Origin: Streptomyces xinghaiensis S187
GTDB lineage: Bacteria > Actinomycetota > Actinomycetes > Streptomycetales > Streptomycetaceae
Reading direction: 5' to 3'
Assembly: GCF_000220705.2 (NCBI RefSeq)
Contig: NZ_CP023202.1
Span: 992,001 to 1,056,000 of the forward strand
DNA: 64,000 bases
The notes under the pieces are model-generated. The model did not search any database. It saw only the letters and a list, made by a program, of their open reading frames with translations, and had not been told where the DNA came from. The first letter of the stretch is position 1, and each line of letters starts with the position of its first letter. The translations under genes and the position numbers were made by a program. Shown one piece after another: positions 25,556-34,630 of the stretch.

Positions 25556-26395
25556 TCAGGGCTTGCGGCCCACGCCTCCGTAGCACGCGACGGTGCGCCC
25601 TCCGGCCTCGCCGGCCTTGCCGGTCCCCTCCTCGGGACGCCAGGCCGTGGCCTGGACCAGTCCCGGGTCGAGCAGTTCGTAGCCGTTGAAGAAGGGCAGG
25701 ATGCGGGCGTGGTCGCGCAGGGTGAGGTGGGCCGTGGTCCGGTCGTAGACCTTGACGACATCCTCACCCTCCGCGCGCCTCCGACTCTCTCCGTGGAAGT
25801 CGGCGGTGACGTGGCTGAGGATGAGATGGCTTCCGGCGGGCAGGTCCTCGCCGAGGGCGGCGAGGATGCCCTCCGGGTCCGAGGCGTCGTCGATGAAGTG
25901 CAGGACGGCGACGAGCATCAGGGCCACCGGCTGGTCGAAGTCGATGAGCCGGCGGATGGTGGGGTGGTCCCGGATGGTGCGCGGTTCCCGGACGTCGGCG
26001 TGGACGAAGGCGGCGTTGCCCTCGTTGGTCAGCTTGGCCTCCGCGTGGGCCGCCACGATGACGTCGTTATCGACGAATGCCACCCGGGTGTCCGGCGCGA
26101 TCTCCCGTGCGATCTCATGGGTGTTGGGCGAGGTGGGGATGCCGGTGCCGATGTCGATGATCTGCCGGACGCCCGCCTTGACGACGGTCCGCACGGCCCG
26201 CTGCATGAAAGCCCGGTTCGCCCGCGCGGTGGCCCGGGTGTCCGGGGCCAGCTTCATGACGTCCTCCGCGGCCGCGCGGTCGACCTCGTAGTTGTCCCAT
26301 CCCCCGAGGTAGTAGTCGTACATCCGGGCGGGATGCGGTCTGCTGGTGTCGATATGTTCGACAGGGAAACCCTGGTCGGTCACACCGGTCTCCAT
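25556..26395 (-). CDS. DUF574-type SAM-dependent methyltransferase, 279 aa
   Basis: The sequence FPVEHIDTSRPHPARMYDYYLGGWDNYEVDR is the diagnostic start of the actinobacterial DUF574/Methyltransf_19 family. The SAM-binding motif is QIIDIGTGIPT, followed by VAFVDNDVIVAAH (acidic residue for ribose) and VALMLVAVLHFIDD. LILSHVTADFHG is strand 5. Streptomyces carry many copies, often next to whiJ-type XRE/DUF397 genes as here. Substrates are unknown. The gene is 83 nt beyond the DUF397 gene on the same strand and may belong to its transcript. Confidence 0.88.
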   Translation of the reverse strand: METGVTDQGFPVEHIDTSRPHPARMYDYYLGGWDNYEVDRAAAEDVMKLAPDTRATARANRAFMQRAVRTVVKAGVRQIIDIGTGIPTSPNTHEIAREIAPDTRVAFVDNDVIVAAHAEAKLTNEGNAAFVHADVREPRTIRDHPTIRRLIDFDQPVALMLVAVLHFIDDASDPEGILAALGEDLPAGSHLILSHVTADFHGESRRRAEGEDVVKVYDRTTAHLTLRDHARILPFFNGYELLDPGLVQATAWRPEEGTGKAGEAGGRTVACYGGVGRKP

Positions 26396-26478
26396 TTCTG
26401 TCTTCCCCCTGTCCGTGGGGAGTTCCCCCGTGTCCGTGCGGGAAAGCCGGCCGGCTCGGTCGGGGCGGGCCGGCCCGG

Positions 26479-26724
26479 TCAGGCGAGGAGGAAGTCCGCC
26501 TCGCCGTCCTTCGCGCCACGGATGAAGGTCGCGATTTCGTGATGGCTGTATATCAGGGCGGGGCCGTCCGGGTCGGTGGACTGACGCAGCGCGACCCTTC
26601 CGTCACCCAGCTTCATGGCCTCCACACAACTCCCCCCGTTTCCGCCGCTCCACGGCTTGTGCCAGCCCTCCGTGCCGAGCTCCGTGGAGGGCATCCCGTT
26701 GTAAATACGTTTCCTGCGATCCAT
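26479..26724 (-). CDS. DUF397 protein, 81 aa
   Basis: The small protein contains WHKPWSGGNGGSCVEAMKL and VALRQSTDPDGPALIYSHHEIATFIRGAKDGEADF, the complete DUF397 domain. Such proteins are encoded beside XRE/DUF5753 regulators in Streptomyces (whiJ and related loci), where they act with them in development or antibiotic control. ATG 26724 is only 3 nt beyond the stop of the XRE gene, so the two are translationally linked. Confidence 0.92.
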   Translation of the reverse strand: MDRRKRIYNGMPSTELGTEGWHKPWSGGNGGSCVEAMKLGDGRVALRQSTDPDGPALIYSHHEIATFIRGAKDGEADFLLA

Positions 26725-26727
26725 GGT

Positions 26728-27594
26728 TCAGATCTCCTTGCGAATCCCACCCAGCACCGTCCGGGTGGTGTGTGCGGGCGCGGCTTGCGCGCACATCCGG
26801 TCCAGGGCCTCCAGGAACGCCGACACGTCGTCCCGCTGGTCGACGTAGACGGCGCCGACGAGGCTCTCGGAGTAGACGACGTCCGGCAGTTCCGGGAGCG
26901 GAAACCGGAAGATGTGAAAGGGACCGTACATGGCCGGGTGCGGACCCGCGGAGAAGGGCATGAGCTGGAGTCTGACCCGCGGCATCTCGGTCGCCTCGAT
27001 GAGCCGGTCGATCTGTGCGCGCATCACCTCGGGGCCGCCGATCGGGCGGCGCAGGACCGTCTCGTCCATGACAACCCACAGCAGCGGCGGGTCGTCCTTG
27101 GTCAGCAGGGACTGGCGCTCGGCGCGGAGTGCGGCGAGGCGCTCCACTTCGGCCTGGGGCGCGTGCGGCATCCCGGCGCGGAGGACGGCGCGCGCGTAGG
27201 CCTCGGTCTGGAGCAGCCCGGGGACGTAGTGCGGCTCATAGGCGCGGATGACGCTCGCCTCTCCCTCCAGGGCGACGAAGGCGCTGAACCACTCGGGGAG
27301 GACATCGCGGTAGCGGTGCCACCAGCCCGGCTGGTTGGCCTCCCGCGCCAGGGAGACGAAGGCGTCGATGTCCCGCTGGTCGGTAACGCCGTAGACCCGG
27401 AGGAGCTTCTCCACATAGGGGATTTTCAGCCCGACTTCGGCCTTCTCCATCCGGCGGACCGTGGCGTGGGTGACGTCGAGGGCGCGGCCCGCCTCCGCGA
27501 ACGACAGCCCGGCCCTCTCCCGTAGATCCTGCAGGCGCTTGCCGAGCACCAGCCTCAGGACGGTCGGCGCACCTCCCGACCGCGCGTCCTTCAC
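26728..27594 (-). CDS. WhiJ-type XRE regulator with DUF5753, 288 aa
   Basis: The N-terminal helix-turn-helix (LGKRLQDLRERAGLSFAEAGRALDVTHATVRRMEKAEVGLKI) is of the XRE class. The rest is the DUF5753 domain: W(F)SAFVALEGEASVIRAYEPHYVPGLLQTEAYARAV, VVMDETVLRRPIGG and VRLQLMPF. Length is usual. It forms the classic trio with the DUF397 gene and the divergent anti-sigma-like ATPase gene. WhiJ-type proteins repress developmental genes until relieved by their partner; here the target is inferred to be the 137-bp divergent promoter region. Confidence 0.92.
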   Translation of the reverse strand: MKDARSGGAPTVLRLVLGKRLQDLRERAGLSFAEAGRALDVTHATVRRMEKAEVGLKIPYVEKLLRVYGVTDQRDIDAFVSLAREANQPGWWHRYRDVLPEWFSAFVALEGEASVIRAYEPHYVPGLLQTEAYARAVLRAGMPHAPQAEVERLAALRAERQSLLTKDDPPLLWVVMDETVLRRPIGGPEVMRAQIDRLIEATEMPRVRLQLMPFSAGPHPAMYGPFHIFRFPLPELPDVVYSESLVGAVYVDQRDDVSAFLEALDRMCAQAAPAHTTRTVLGGIRKEI

Positions 27595-27731
27595 CGCACA
27601 TCCCCTCCAACAACCTTGACCCGGGCGCAGTCTGTCATGGGGTCAGCTGAGCGGGCCAGGCTGTCGTCAGCGTTTTGTGATTTACAGACTGATCCTTGCC
27701 ATGCGTGAGTGACAAGCCTCATAGTTGCAGC

Positions 27732-28196
27732 GTGGCTCCTTCCCATGAAGCGCTCCGGCTGAGCCGCTGCGGCGGCGTCGTCGCCCGGCATCTCGAGGAC
27801 GTGTTCCATCTGCCGGCGATGAGCGCCTCGGTCTGCAAGGCCCGGCGGCGTGTCCTCACGCTGCTCTCCGAGTGGGGCGTCGACGAGCGCTGCCGCGCGG
27901 ACGCCGAACTGGTGGTGTCGGAGCTGTTCACCAACGCCGTGCGGCACACCGACAGCGTGAAGGTGACCTGCGAGATCCGGCTCACCGGACAGCGGCTGCG
28001 GCTGGAGGTCACCGACCAGGGCTGCGCGGAGACCGAGCCGCGCGCCCGGTTCTCCGGGATCGACGAGGAGGGCGGGCGCGGGCTGATGCTGGTCGGCGCC
28101 CTGGCGGAGGAGTGGGGCGTCCGGCCGGACGAGACCGGGCGCGGCCAGGTGGTCTGGGCCTGTCTGCGCCGCTCCGGGAGAACCGCCGCCCTCTGA
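27732..28196 (+). CDS. Anti-sigma-like ATP-binding protein (HATPase_c), 154 aa
   Basis: The N box is DAELVVSELFTNAVRHT and the G boxes are VTDQGC and GGRGLMLVGALAEEWGV, as in RsbW/SpoIIAB-like kinases. The start is uncertain. GTG 27732 begins VAPSHEALRLSR and has no Shine-Dalgarno; TTG 27696 and ATG 27819 are alternatives. It is divergent from the XRE gene, the usual position of the ATPase member of whiJ-type loci. It probably binds ATP and a partner regulator. Whether it retains kinase activity is unknown. Confidence 0.85.
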   Translation: MAPSHEALRLSRCGGVVARHLEDVFHLPAMSASVCKARRRVLTLLSEWGVDERCRADAELVVSELFTNAVRHTDSVKVTCEIRLTGQRLRLEVTDQGCAETEPRARFSGIDEEGGRGLMLVGALAEEWGVRPDETGRGQVVWACLRRSGRTAAL

Positions 28197-28506
28197 GCCG
28201 CCGGCCCGTGGCTCCCGAAACCGCCGGGACACCGCCCGCCGGGGCACCCCGCCCCGGTCTGGCTCCCCCGCGCCGGCCCGTCTCTCTCCCCCCGCGCCCT
28301 CCCGTCCGTCGTCAGGTCCGCTTTCCGTGACGCGTTCCACAGCGCGGGCCGGTGCGGGCCGGATCGGGCCAGGTGGAGCGCGGTCCGGCGGAGGTCCGGC
28401 AGCATGGGGGAACCGGTTGCCCGGGTAATCCATATCGTAGGGTCAGCAGCATCAGGAGCACCGCCTCGTCGGCGAGAGGGCCGGCGGCCGACACCGAGGA
28501 GCGCCC

Positions 28507-29322
28507 GTGACGCAGACGCCTCAGGTCCCCCAGGCCGAGCAGACCGAGCCCCGGCTCTCGGGTGTGCGGAACTTCCGCGACGTGGGCGGCCTGCCGACCG
28601 GCGACGGCCGGACGGTCCGGCGCGGGGTGCTCTACCGCAGCGGGCATCTGGCGAAGGCCACCGCCGCGGACGCGGCGTTCCTCTCCTCCCTCGGACTCCA
28701 CACGGTCTTCGACTTCCGCAATGACGCCGATGTGGCCCTCGACGGCCACGACATCGCGCTGGACGGCGTGCGCCATGTGAACATCCCGCTGACCGACCCC
28801 GCCGACGGCGCGGAGTTCTGGCGGATGGTGCGGGACGGCGACCTGACGCAGCTCCGCGCCGCGCTGGGCGACGGCAAGGCCGCCCTGCGGATGTCGAGCA
28901 CCTACCGCGTCATCATGAAGACCCGCACCACCGAGCACAGCCGGGTGCTGCACGCACTCGCCGAGGACAGCGTGCCCGCGCTGATGCACTGCGCGGCGGG
29001 CAAGGACCGGGCGGGGCTGTCGGTCGCGGTGACCCTGCTCGCCCTGGGCGTCGAGCGGGACGCGATCGAGGAGGACTACCTCGCGAGCGCCGCCCCGCAC
29101 CGCCGCTACCGGTTCCGCCGCTCGGACGACTCCCCCGCCGCCCTGACGCCGGAGGTCGAGGATCTCCTGAGCCCGCTCTTCGACGCCCGGCGGGAGTACC
29201 TGGACGCCGCGTTCACGACGATCGAGGAGGAGTGGGGGACGGTCGACGCCTACCTCACCCGGGGGCTGGGCTTCGGGCCCGACCGGCGCGAGCGGCTGCG
29301 GGCCCGGATGCTCGACGGCTGA
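28507..29322 (+). CDS. Tyrosine phosphatase-like protein (DSP/lipid phosphatase family), 271 aa
   Basis: The catalytic loop HCAAGKDRAG has Cys162 and Arg168 of the CX5R signature. The N-terminal LSGVRNFRDVGGLPTGDGRTVRRGVLYRSGHL is the hallmark of the Tyr/Ser phosphatase family (PF13350-type), which includes MptpB of Mycobacterium. GKDR in the loop is typical of members acting on both phosphoproteins and phosphoinositides. GTG 28507 has GAGGAGCG upstream. No signal peptide is present. The natural substrate is unknown. Confidence 0.9.
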   Translation: MTQTPQVPQAEQTEPRLSGVRNFRDVGGLPTGDGRTVRRGVLYRSGHLAKATAADAAFLSSLGLHTVFDFRNDADVALDGHDIALDGVRHVNIPLTDPADGAEFWRMVRDGDLTQLRAALGDGKAALRMSSTYRVIMKTRTTEHSRVLHALAEDSVPALMHCAAGKDRAGLSVAVTLLALGVERDAIEEDYLASAAPHRRYRFRRSDDSPAALTPEVEDLLSPLFDARREYLDAAFTTIEEEWGTVDAYLTRGLGFGPDRRERLRARMLDG

Positions 29323-29393
29323 GCCGGCCGGCTTTTTCGGGCTGGATCGTGCGGCCCGCCCGGACGGCCCGCCCGCACGGCCGGACGGCACGG

Positions 29394-29432
29394 CCTGCCG
29401 GTGCGGACGAGCGGACCCTCCGCACCGGCAGG
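29394..29432. terminator. Bidirectional hairpin between the phosphatase gene and hpnH
   Basis: A perfect 13-bp stem (29394-29406 with 29420-29432, 13-nt loop) lies between the convergent stops at 29322 and 29471. By position it ends the hopanoid operon as well as the phosphatase transcript. Confidence 0.7.
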
Positions 29433-29470
29433 ACCGTCCCGCGGCCCCGCCGCCTCCCTCCCGGCCGGTC

Positions 29471-30481
29471 TCAGCCGGCCGTCTCGCGCAGCGCGCGCAG
29501 CGACTGCCGCAGCGAGCCGAGGGTGGCGAGGACGGCGGTCGGTTCGTAGCCGCAGTGCGCCATGCAGTTGGCGCAGCGCGGGTCGCGGCCCCGCCCGTAG
29601 GCGTCCCAGTCGGTCTCCTCGATGAGCTCCCGGTAGGTGGGGACGTAGCCGTCGCTCATCAGGTAGCAGGGCCGCTGCCAGCCGAAGAGGGAGTAGTTGG
29701 GGATGGCCCAGGCGGTGCAGGGGAAGTCCACCCGGCCTTCCAGGAAGTCGAGGAAGAGCGGGCTGTGGTTGAGCCGCCACCGGCGCCGGTTGCCGCCCGC
29801 GAAGGCCTTGGCGAACAGCTCGCGGGTCTGGGCGACGCCGAGGAAGTGCTCCTGGTCGGGGGCTTTCTCGTAGGCATAGGCGGGCGAGATCATCATCTCG
29901 TCCACCAGCAGCTCGTCGTTGAGGTAGTCGAGGACCTCGATGATGGTCTGCGGGGTGTCCGTGTTGAAGAAGGTCGAGTTGGTGGTGACCCGGAAGCCGC
30001 GCCGCTTGGCCTCCTTGATCGCCTCGACGGCCTCGTCGAACACGCCTTCCTTGGCGACGGAGGCGTCGTGCCGCTCGCGCAGCCCGTCGATGTGCACCGC
30101 GAAGGCGAAGTAGCGCGAGGGTTCGAATTTCTCGATGTTCTTGCGCAGCAGGACGGCGTTGGTGCAGAGGAAGACGTACTTCCTGCGTGCGGTGAGCTGC
30201 CGCACGATCTCGTCGATCTGCGGGTGCATCAGCGGTTCGCCGCCCGCGACGGACACCATGGGCGCGCCCGACTCCAGGACCGCGCCGACGGCCTGGGCGA
30301 CGGGCATCCGCTGTCGGAGCACCCCGGCCGGGTGCTGGATCTTCCCGCAGCCCTCGCACTTGAGGTTGCAGGCGAAGAGCGGTTCCAGCTCGACGATCAG
30401 CGGGAACTTCTCCCGGCGGCGGAGCTTCTGGGCGAAGAGATAGGTTCCGACCCGGATGGATTGGCGGAGCGGCATGGCCAT
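29471..30481 (-). CDS. hpnH: Adenosyl-hopene transferase HpnH (radical SAM), 336 aa
   Basis: HpnH adds the 5'-deoxyadenosyl group to diploptene, the first step of hopanoid side-chain building. The radical-SAM cluster is CNLKCEGC (Cys38, 42, 45), preceded by ELEPLFA. SVAGGEPLMHP is the GGEP-like SAM-binding motif. Further cysteines near the C-terminus (CANCMAHCGYEPTAV) are typical. ATG 30481 has AGGAGGTGA just upstream, overlapping the hpnG stop; a second ATG follows two codons later. Length fits the family. It is the last gene of the operon. Confidence 0.95.
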   Translation of the reverse strand: MAMPLRQSIRVGTYLFAQKLRRREKFPLIVELEPLFACNLKCEGCGKIQHPAGVLRQRMPVAQAVGAVLESGAPMVSVAGGEPLMHPQIDEIVRQLTARRKYVFLCTNAVLLRKNIEKFEPSRYFAFAVHIDGLRERHDASVAKEGVFDEAVEAIKEAKRRGFRVTTNSTFFNTDTPQTIIEVLDYLNDELLVDEMMISPAYAYEKAPDQEHFLGVAQTRELFAKAFAGGNRRRWRLNHSPLFLDFLEGRVDFPCTAWAIPNYSLFGWQRPCYLMSDGYVPTYRELIEETDWDAYGRGRDPRCANCMAHCGYEPTAVLATLGSLRQSLRALRETAG

Positions 30482-30486
30482 CTGGC

Positions 30487-31146
30487 TCACCTCCTGGGGA
30501 GCGGCAGGGAACGGTGCCATTCGTAGAAAGCCGGCAGGACGGTCCGCAGGACGCGGAAGGCCGATATTCCACCGAGCACCGTGCCGCCCCGGGCCAGTTC
30601 GCGCTCCGGGGTGTCCACGACCACCCGTACGGCGGCAACGGGGCGCGGCCCCGCGGCCAGCGCGGTGCGGAGGACGGCGGCGGACTCCATGTCGGCGGCG
30701 ATCGCTCCGGTCGCGTGCAGGCGGGCACGCTCGGCGCCCCGTACGAGGTGGTCGGTGCCGGCGAGCGGTCCGGTGTGGACGGCGGTGCCGGACCGGGCGC
30801 GGCCGGCACGCCCGGCCAGGGCGCCGGCCAGGGCGGCGGTGCCCGCGCAGGGCACGCGCCCGATCCGGTCGCGGGTCTCGGCGGCGACGACCAGGTCGCC
30901 GGGGCGCATCCCCGGGGCGAGCGCCGCGCAGAAGCCGGTGGCGAGGACGGGCGTGCCGACCGCGTACGGGTCGGCCCGGCGCAGGCCGCGGAGCACGGCG
31001 CGTTCGGCGGACCGGGGGCCCATGCCGGTGCGCAGGACGGTCAGGGCGCGGGGTGCGCCGGTCCGGTCGCCGCCGCGCAGGGCAAGCCGTTCGATGGAGA
31101 GCGCGCAGGCGATCAGCAGCGTCGCGGGACCGCCGTCCTCGGCCAT
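30487..31146 (-). CDS. hpnG: HpnG-like phosphorylase/nucleosidase, 219 aa
   Basis: The purine phosphorylase-like fold shows LTVLRTGMGPRSAERAV, PVLATGFCAALAPGMRPGDLVVA, GAIAADMESAAVLRTAL (the Glu/Asp-containing nucleoside site) and AVRVVVDTPERELA. HpnG removes adenine from adenosylhopane in the step after HpnH, which fits its place immediately before hpnH. ATG 31146 overlaps the shc stop as TGATG. Sequence identity cannot show the exact substrate; the assignment rests on operon context. Confidence 0.85.
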   Translation of the reverse strand: MAEDGGPATLLIACALSIERLALRGGDRTGAPRALTVLRTGMGPRSAERAVLRGLRRADPYAVGTPVLATGFCAALAPGMRPGDLVVAAETRDRIGRVPCAGTAALAGALAGRAGRARSGTAVHTGPLAGTDHLVRGAERARLHATGAIAADMESAAVLRTALAAGPRPVAAVRVVVDTPERELARGGTVLGGISAFRVLRTVLPAFYEWHRSLPLPRR

Positions 31147-33233
31147 CAGGCGTCCCGCGGGACGGTCCGGGGCTGCCGCCCCACGGCGGTCAGGTACCGG
31201 CCGAGGGCGGTGAGCGGGAACACCAGCCGGTAGAGGTGGTAGTTGATGGAGAAGTCCCAGGGGAAGCCGGTGCCGGTGAACTGGGGTTCGTCCCAGGAGC
31301 CGTCCTCGCGCTGGGTGCGGGCGAGCCAGCCGATGCCGCGTTCGACGGCCTTCCCGTCCTCCTCGCCGGCGGCGAGCAGGGCGAGGAGGGCCCAGCCGGT
31401 CTGGGAGGCGGTGGACTCGCCGCGGGCGATCCACTCGGGGTCCGGGTAGGAGCGCAGGTCCTCGCCCCAGCCGCCGTCCTCGTTCTGGACGCTGCTGAGC
31501 CAGTCGACGGCACGGCGGATCGCGGGGTGCTCCGCGGGGACGCCGGCCGCGACGAGGGCGGGGACGGCGGAGCCGGTGCCGTAGAGGTAATTGACGCCCC
31601 AGCGGCCGAACCAGGCACCGCTCGGCTCCTGTTCGGCGAGCAGCCACGCGACGGCGCGCCGGACGCGCGGGTCGGCGGCCAGGCCCTCGGCGGCGAGCAT
31701 CTCGACGACGTGCGCGGTGACGTCGGCGGACGGCGGGTCGATGACCTCGCCGAAGTCGCAGAACGGCAGCCGGTTGGGGAAGGCGCTGGTGTTGTCGGCG
31801 TCGAAAGCGCCCCAGGCGCCGTCCGCGGACTGCATGCCGAGGGTCCAGCGGACGGCGCGGCGGACGGCCCGGTCGACCCGCTCGGGCTCGGGGTGGGCGG
31901 TGCGGCGGAGGGCGAGGACGACCTCGGCGGTGTCGTCGGTGTCCGGGTAGTTGTCGTTGTGGAACTCGAACGCCCATCCGCCCGGAGGCAGTCCGGGCCG
32001 GCGGACCGACCAGTCGCCGGGGCGCAGCACCTGCTCGCCGAGCATCCAGTCGGCGGCTCTGACGAGCGCGGGGTGTCCGGCGGGCAGCCCGGCGTCGGTG
32101 AGGGCGATGGTGGCCAGGCAGGTGTCCCAGACCGGGGACTGGCAGGCCTCGATCATGCGGCTCGGACCGCCGCCGGGGCCGGGCGCGTCCTGCCAGACGG
32201 CGAACCGGTCGAGCGAGTCGAGCCCGGCGCGCAGCACGGGGTGGTCGAGGTCGTAGCCGAGCAGGTGGAGGGCGATGACCGAGTAGACGGCGGGTGGCTG
32301 GATGCCGCCCCAGCAGCCGTCGTTCTCCTGGCGTTCGACGATCCAGCGGGCGCAGGCCCGCAGCGCCGCGCGCCGCAGCGGGGGCGGCGCCACCCGGCGG
32401 TAGGCGTGCAGGAGGCGGTCCAGGCGCCGGAAGACGCGGTCCCAGCCGGTGGCGGTGGCCGCGGCGCGGCGCGGCGCGGCCGGGTCCGGGTGGAGTTCGC
32501 CGAGGGGGAAGGGGGCGGGGCGCACCGGGCGCAGGGCGGACACGACGGTGAGCGGCACGATGGTCTGCCGGGCCCAGCAGCCGAAGTCGTAGATGTTGAG
32601 CGGGAACCACTTCGGCAGGTAGATCATCTCGGGCGGCAGTTCGGGCAGCTGTTCCCAGGGCCACCAGCCGAAGAGCGCGAGCCAGATCCGGGTGAAGACG
32701 CGGGAGGCGGCGATGCCGCCGTGCTCGCGCACCCAGGCGGAGGCGGCGGCCATGTGCGGGTCCGCGGGGGCGTCGCCGGCGAGCCGGAGGGCGACGTAGG
32801 CCTCGATGGTGGCGGAGAGGTCGCCGGGACCGCCGTGGAAAGTGGCCCAGGTGCCGTCCGGGCACTGGCGGGAACGGATGAAACGGGCCGCGGCCTCGGT
32901 GGTCCGCCGGTCGCCGATGCCGAGGAACTCGCGGAGCAGCAGGTCCTCGGCGTCCATGGTGACGTTGGTCTCCAGGTCGCCCTTCCACCAGCCCTCGTCG
33001 TGCTGCCGGCCGAGCAGGTTCCGCACCGCCCGCGCGGCGGCGCGCTCGGCTGCGGCGGGGGTGTCCCGGGGACCGGGGGCGGGAGGGCGCGGGTCCGGGG
33101 TTCCGGACTCCCGGCGGGGGCCGGCGGATTCCCCGGCGGGCGCGGCGGGCGGCGCCGGGAGCGGGCCGGGCGGGCCGCCGGCCGGGAGGGCGGGGGGCCG
33201 TGGGCCCGAGCTGCCGTCGGTCGTCGCTGTCAT
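31146..33233 (-). CDS. shc: Squalene-hopene cyclase, 695 aa
   Basis: The enzyme cyclises squalene to hopene and diplopterol on the membrane. The catalytic DTDD motif is at ~431-434 (YPDTDDTAEV). Numerous QW motifs are present (for example QENDGCWGG, MQSADGAWGAFD, QNEDGGWGED, QREDGSWDE). PFCDFGEVIDPPSADVTAHVVEM and GRWGVNYLYGTG are conserved blocks. ATG 33233 has AAGGGGAAG upstream. The first ~60 residues are Pro/Gly/Ala-rich, longer than in Gram-negative enzymes but common in Streptomyces. It overlaps hpnG by one base. Confidence 0.97.
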   Translation of the reverse strand: MTATTDGSSGPRPPALPAGGPPGPLPAPPAAPAGESAGPRRESGTPDPRPPAPGPRDTPAAAERAAARAVRNLLGRQHDEGWWKGDLETNVTMDAEDLLLREFLGIGDRRTTEAAARFIRSRQCPDGTWATFHGGPGDLSATIEAYVALRLAGDAPADPHMAAASAWVREHGGIAASRVFTRIWLALFGWWPWEQLPELPPEMIYLPKWFPLNIYDFGCWARQTIVPLTVVSALRPVRPAPFPLGELHPDPAAPRRAAATATGWDRVFRRLDRLLHAYRRVAPPPLRRAALRACARWIVERQENDGCWGGIQPPAVYSVIALHLLGYDLDHPVLRAGLDSLDRFAVWQDAPGPGGGPSRMIEACQSPVWDTCLATIALTDAGLPAGHPALVRAADWMLGEQVLRPGDWSVRRPGLPPGGWAFEFHNDNYPDTDDTAEVVLALRRTAHPEPERVDRAVRRAVRWTLGMQSADGAWGAFDADNTSAFPNRLPFCDFGEVIDPPSADVTAHVVEMLAAEGLAADPRVRRAVAWLLAEQEPSGAWFGRWGVNYLYGTGSAVPALVAAGVPAEHPAIRRAVDWLSSVQNEDGGWGEDLRSYPDPEWIARGESTASQTGWALLALLAAGEEDGKAVERGIGWLARTQREDGSWDEPQFTGTGFPWDFSINYHLYRLVFPLTALGRYLTAVGRQPRTVPRDA

Positions 33234-33440
33234 GGCTTCCCCTTCGTGCAGTGAACGCGCTCTGCTGTGCTGGGGTGCGCACCGGCCGCCGCGCGCCGCC
33301 CGGGGAGGGCGTGCGGCGGCGGCCGGTGACAGCGGTCTATATGTGCCGGCGGTGCTCTCCGCGGACGGCCGCTCCACCGGCCGGTGGAGCGGTCGGTGGA
33401 GCGGCCGGTGGGGCGGTCGTCCCGCACGGTGCGAGCCCGG

Positions 33441-34499
33441 TCATTTCCGCCGCACGACCACGAAGTCCGCGAGGGCGACGAGCTGTTCGCGGACGTGCGG
33501 ATCCAGGTCGACCCGGTCCAGCGCGCCGATCGCGGCGGTGTGCTGCCGCTGCGCCTCCTGAGAGGTCCAGGTGCGGCCGCCGGCCTCCTCGATGAGCGCG
33601 GCGCGCTCGGCGAACTCCGTCTCGTCGAAGTCCTCGGTGCGGTCGCTCTTGGCGTCGACGGCGAGGATGGCGGCGAGCCGGTCGGAGGCGGCTCCGCCGG
33701 CGGCGAGGGCGGCGACGACCGGCAGGGACTTCTTCCGCTGCCGCAGGTCGCTCCAGGTCTGCTTGCCGGTCGCCTCCGGGTCGCCCCAGATGCCGAGCAG
33801 ATCGTCGACCGCCTGGAAGGCGAGACCGAGGTGGTGGCCGTAGGACTCCAGGCTGTCGGCGAGGTGGTCGTCGGCGCCGCCGAGGACGGCGCCGATCGAG
33901 GTGGCGCAGGCGAGCAGCGCGCCGGTCTTGTTGCCCTCCATGCGCAGGCACTCCTCGACGGTGACCCGCTCCCGGTGCTCGTAGGAGATGTCCTGGGCCT
34001 GGCCGTCGATGAGCTTGCGGGTCGCGGTGGTCAGCCGTCTCGCGGCGCGGGCCGCCTCGGGCGTGCCCATCTCCAGCAGGATCTCCCCGGCCAGGGCGAA
34101 GAGGGCGTCACCGACGAGGACGGCGAGGGCGGGGCCGTGCACCTTCCAGACGGTGTCGCGGTGGCGGCGCTGCTCGTCGCCGTCCATGAGGTCGTCGTGG
34201 AGCAGCGAGAAGTTGTGCACCAGCTCGACGGCGACGGCGCCCGGGACGCCGGTCTCCGGCGCCGCACCCGCCGCCTCGGCGGAGAGCAGCGCGAGCGCCG
34301 GGCGGACCGCCTTGCCGCCGTCGCCCTCGGCGGGGCGGCCCTCGGCGTCGATCCAGCCGAAGTGGTAGGCGGCGACGGTGTCCATGGGCGGTGCGAGCCG
34401 GGCCACGGCGGCCCGCAGCACCGGCGTGGCGAGCGTCCGTCCGCGCAGCAGCAGCGCGGGGACGTCCGCGGTGTCGATGGCGGGTTGCGCCGTGTTCAC
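33441..34499 (-). CDS. Polyprenyl diphosphate synthase of the hopanoid operon, 352 aa
   Basis: The first aspartate-rich motif is DDLMDGDE (102-109) and the second DDLLGIWGD (232-240), defining a trans-isoprenyl diphosphate synthase. It presumably makes farnesyl diphosphate for HpnD. Chain length cannot be read reliably, although bulky residues before the first motif (HNFSLLHDD) fit a short product. GTG 34499 has GAAGGAGAG upstream and is preferred. The frame is open to ATG 34634, which overlaps the stop of the 56-aa ORF as ATGA, so a longer, 397-residue form with a disordered N-terminus is possible. Confidence 0.92.
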   Translation of the reverse strand: MNTAQPAIDTADVPALLLRGRTLATPVLRAAVARLAPPMDTVAAYHFGWIDAEGRPAEGDGGKAVRPALALLSAEAAGAAPETGVPGAVAVELVHNFSLLHDDLMDGDEQRRHRDTVWKVHGPALAVLVGDALFALAGEILLEMGTPEAARAARRLTTATRKLIDGQAQDISYEHRERVTVEECLRMEGNKTGALLACATSIGAVLGGADDHLADSLESYGHHLGLAFQAVDDLLGIWGDPEATGKQTWSDLRQRKKSLPVVAALAAGGAASDRLAAILAVDAKSDRTEDFDETEFAERAALIEEAGGRTWTSQEAQRQHTAAIGALDRVDLDPHVREQLVALADFVVVRRK

Positions 34500-34630
34500 T
34501 GTCTCTCCTTCGGTTCCTCTGCGGTCGTGGGTGCCGGGCCGCGCGTCTGCCCGCTCTGTCTCCGGGGGCCGCGCCCCCGGGGCCGGCACGGGGTGCGCGG
34601 GCCGGGGGGTCGCGGCGTGGGATGTGCCGG

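Noticed and set aside
30456..33254. 932-residue plus-strand ORF opposite shc and hpnG
   Set aside because: It is an antisense shadow of two clearly recognised enzymes.
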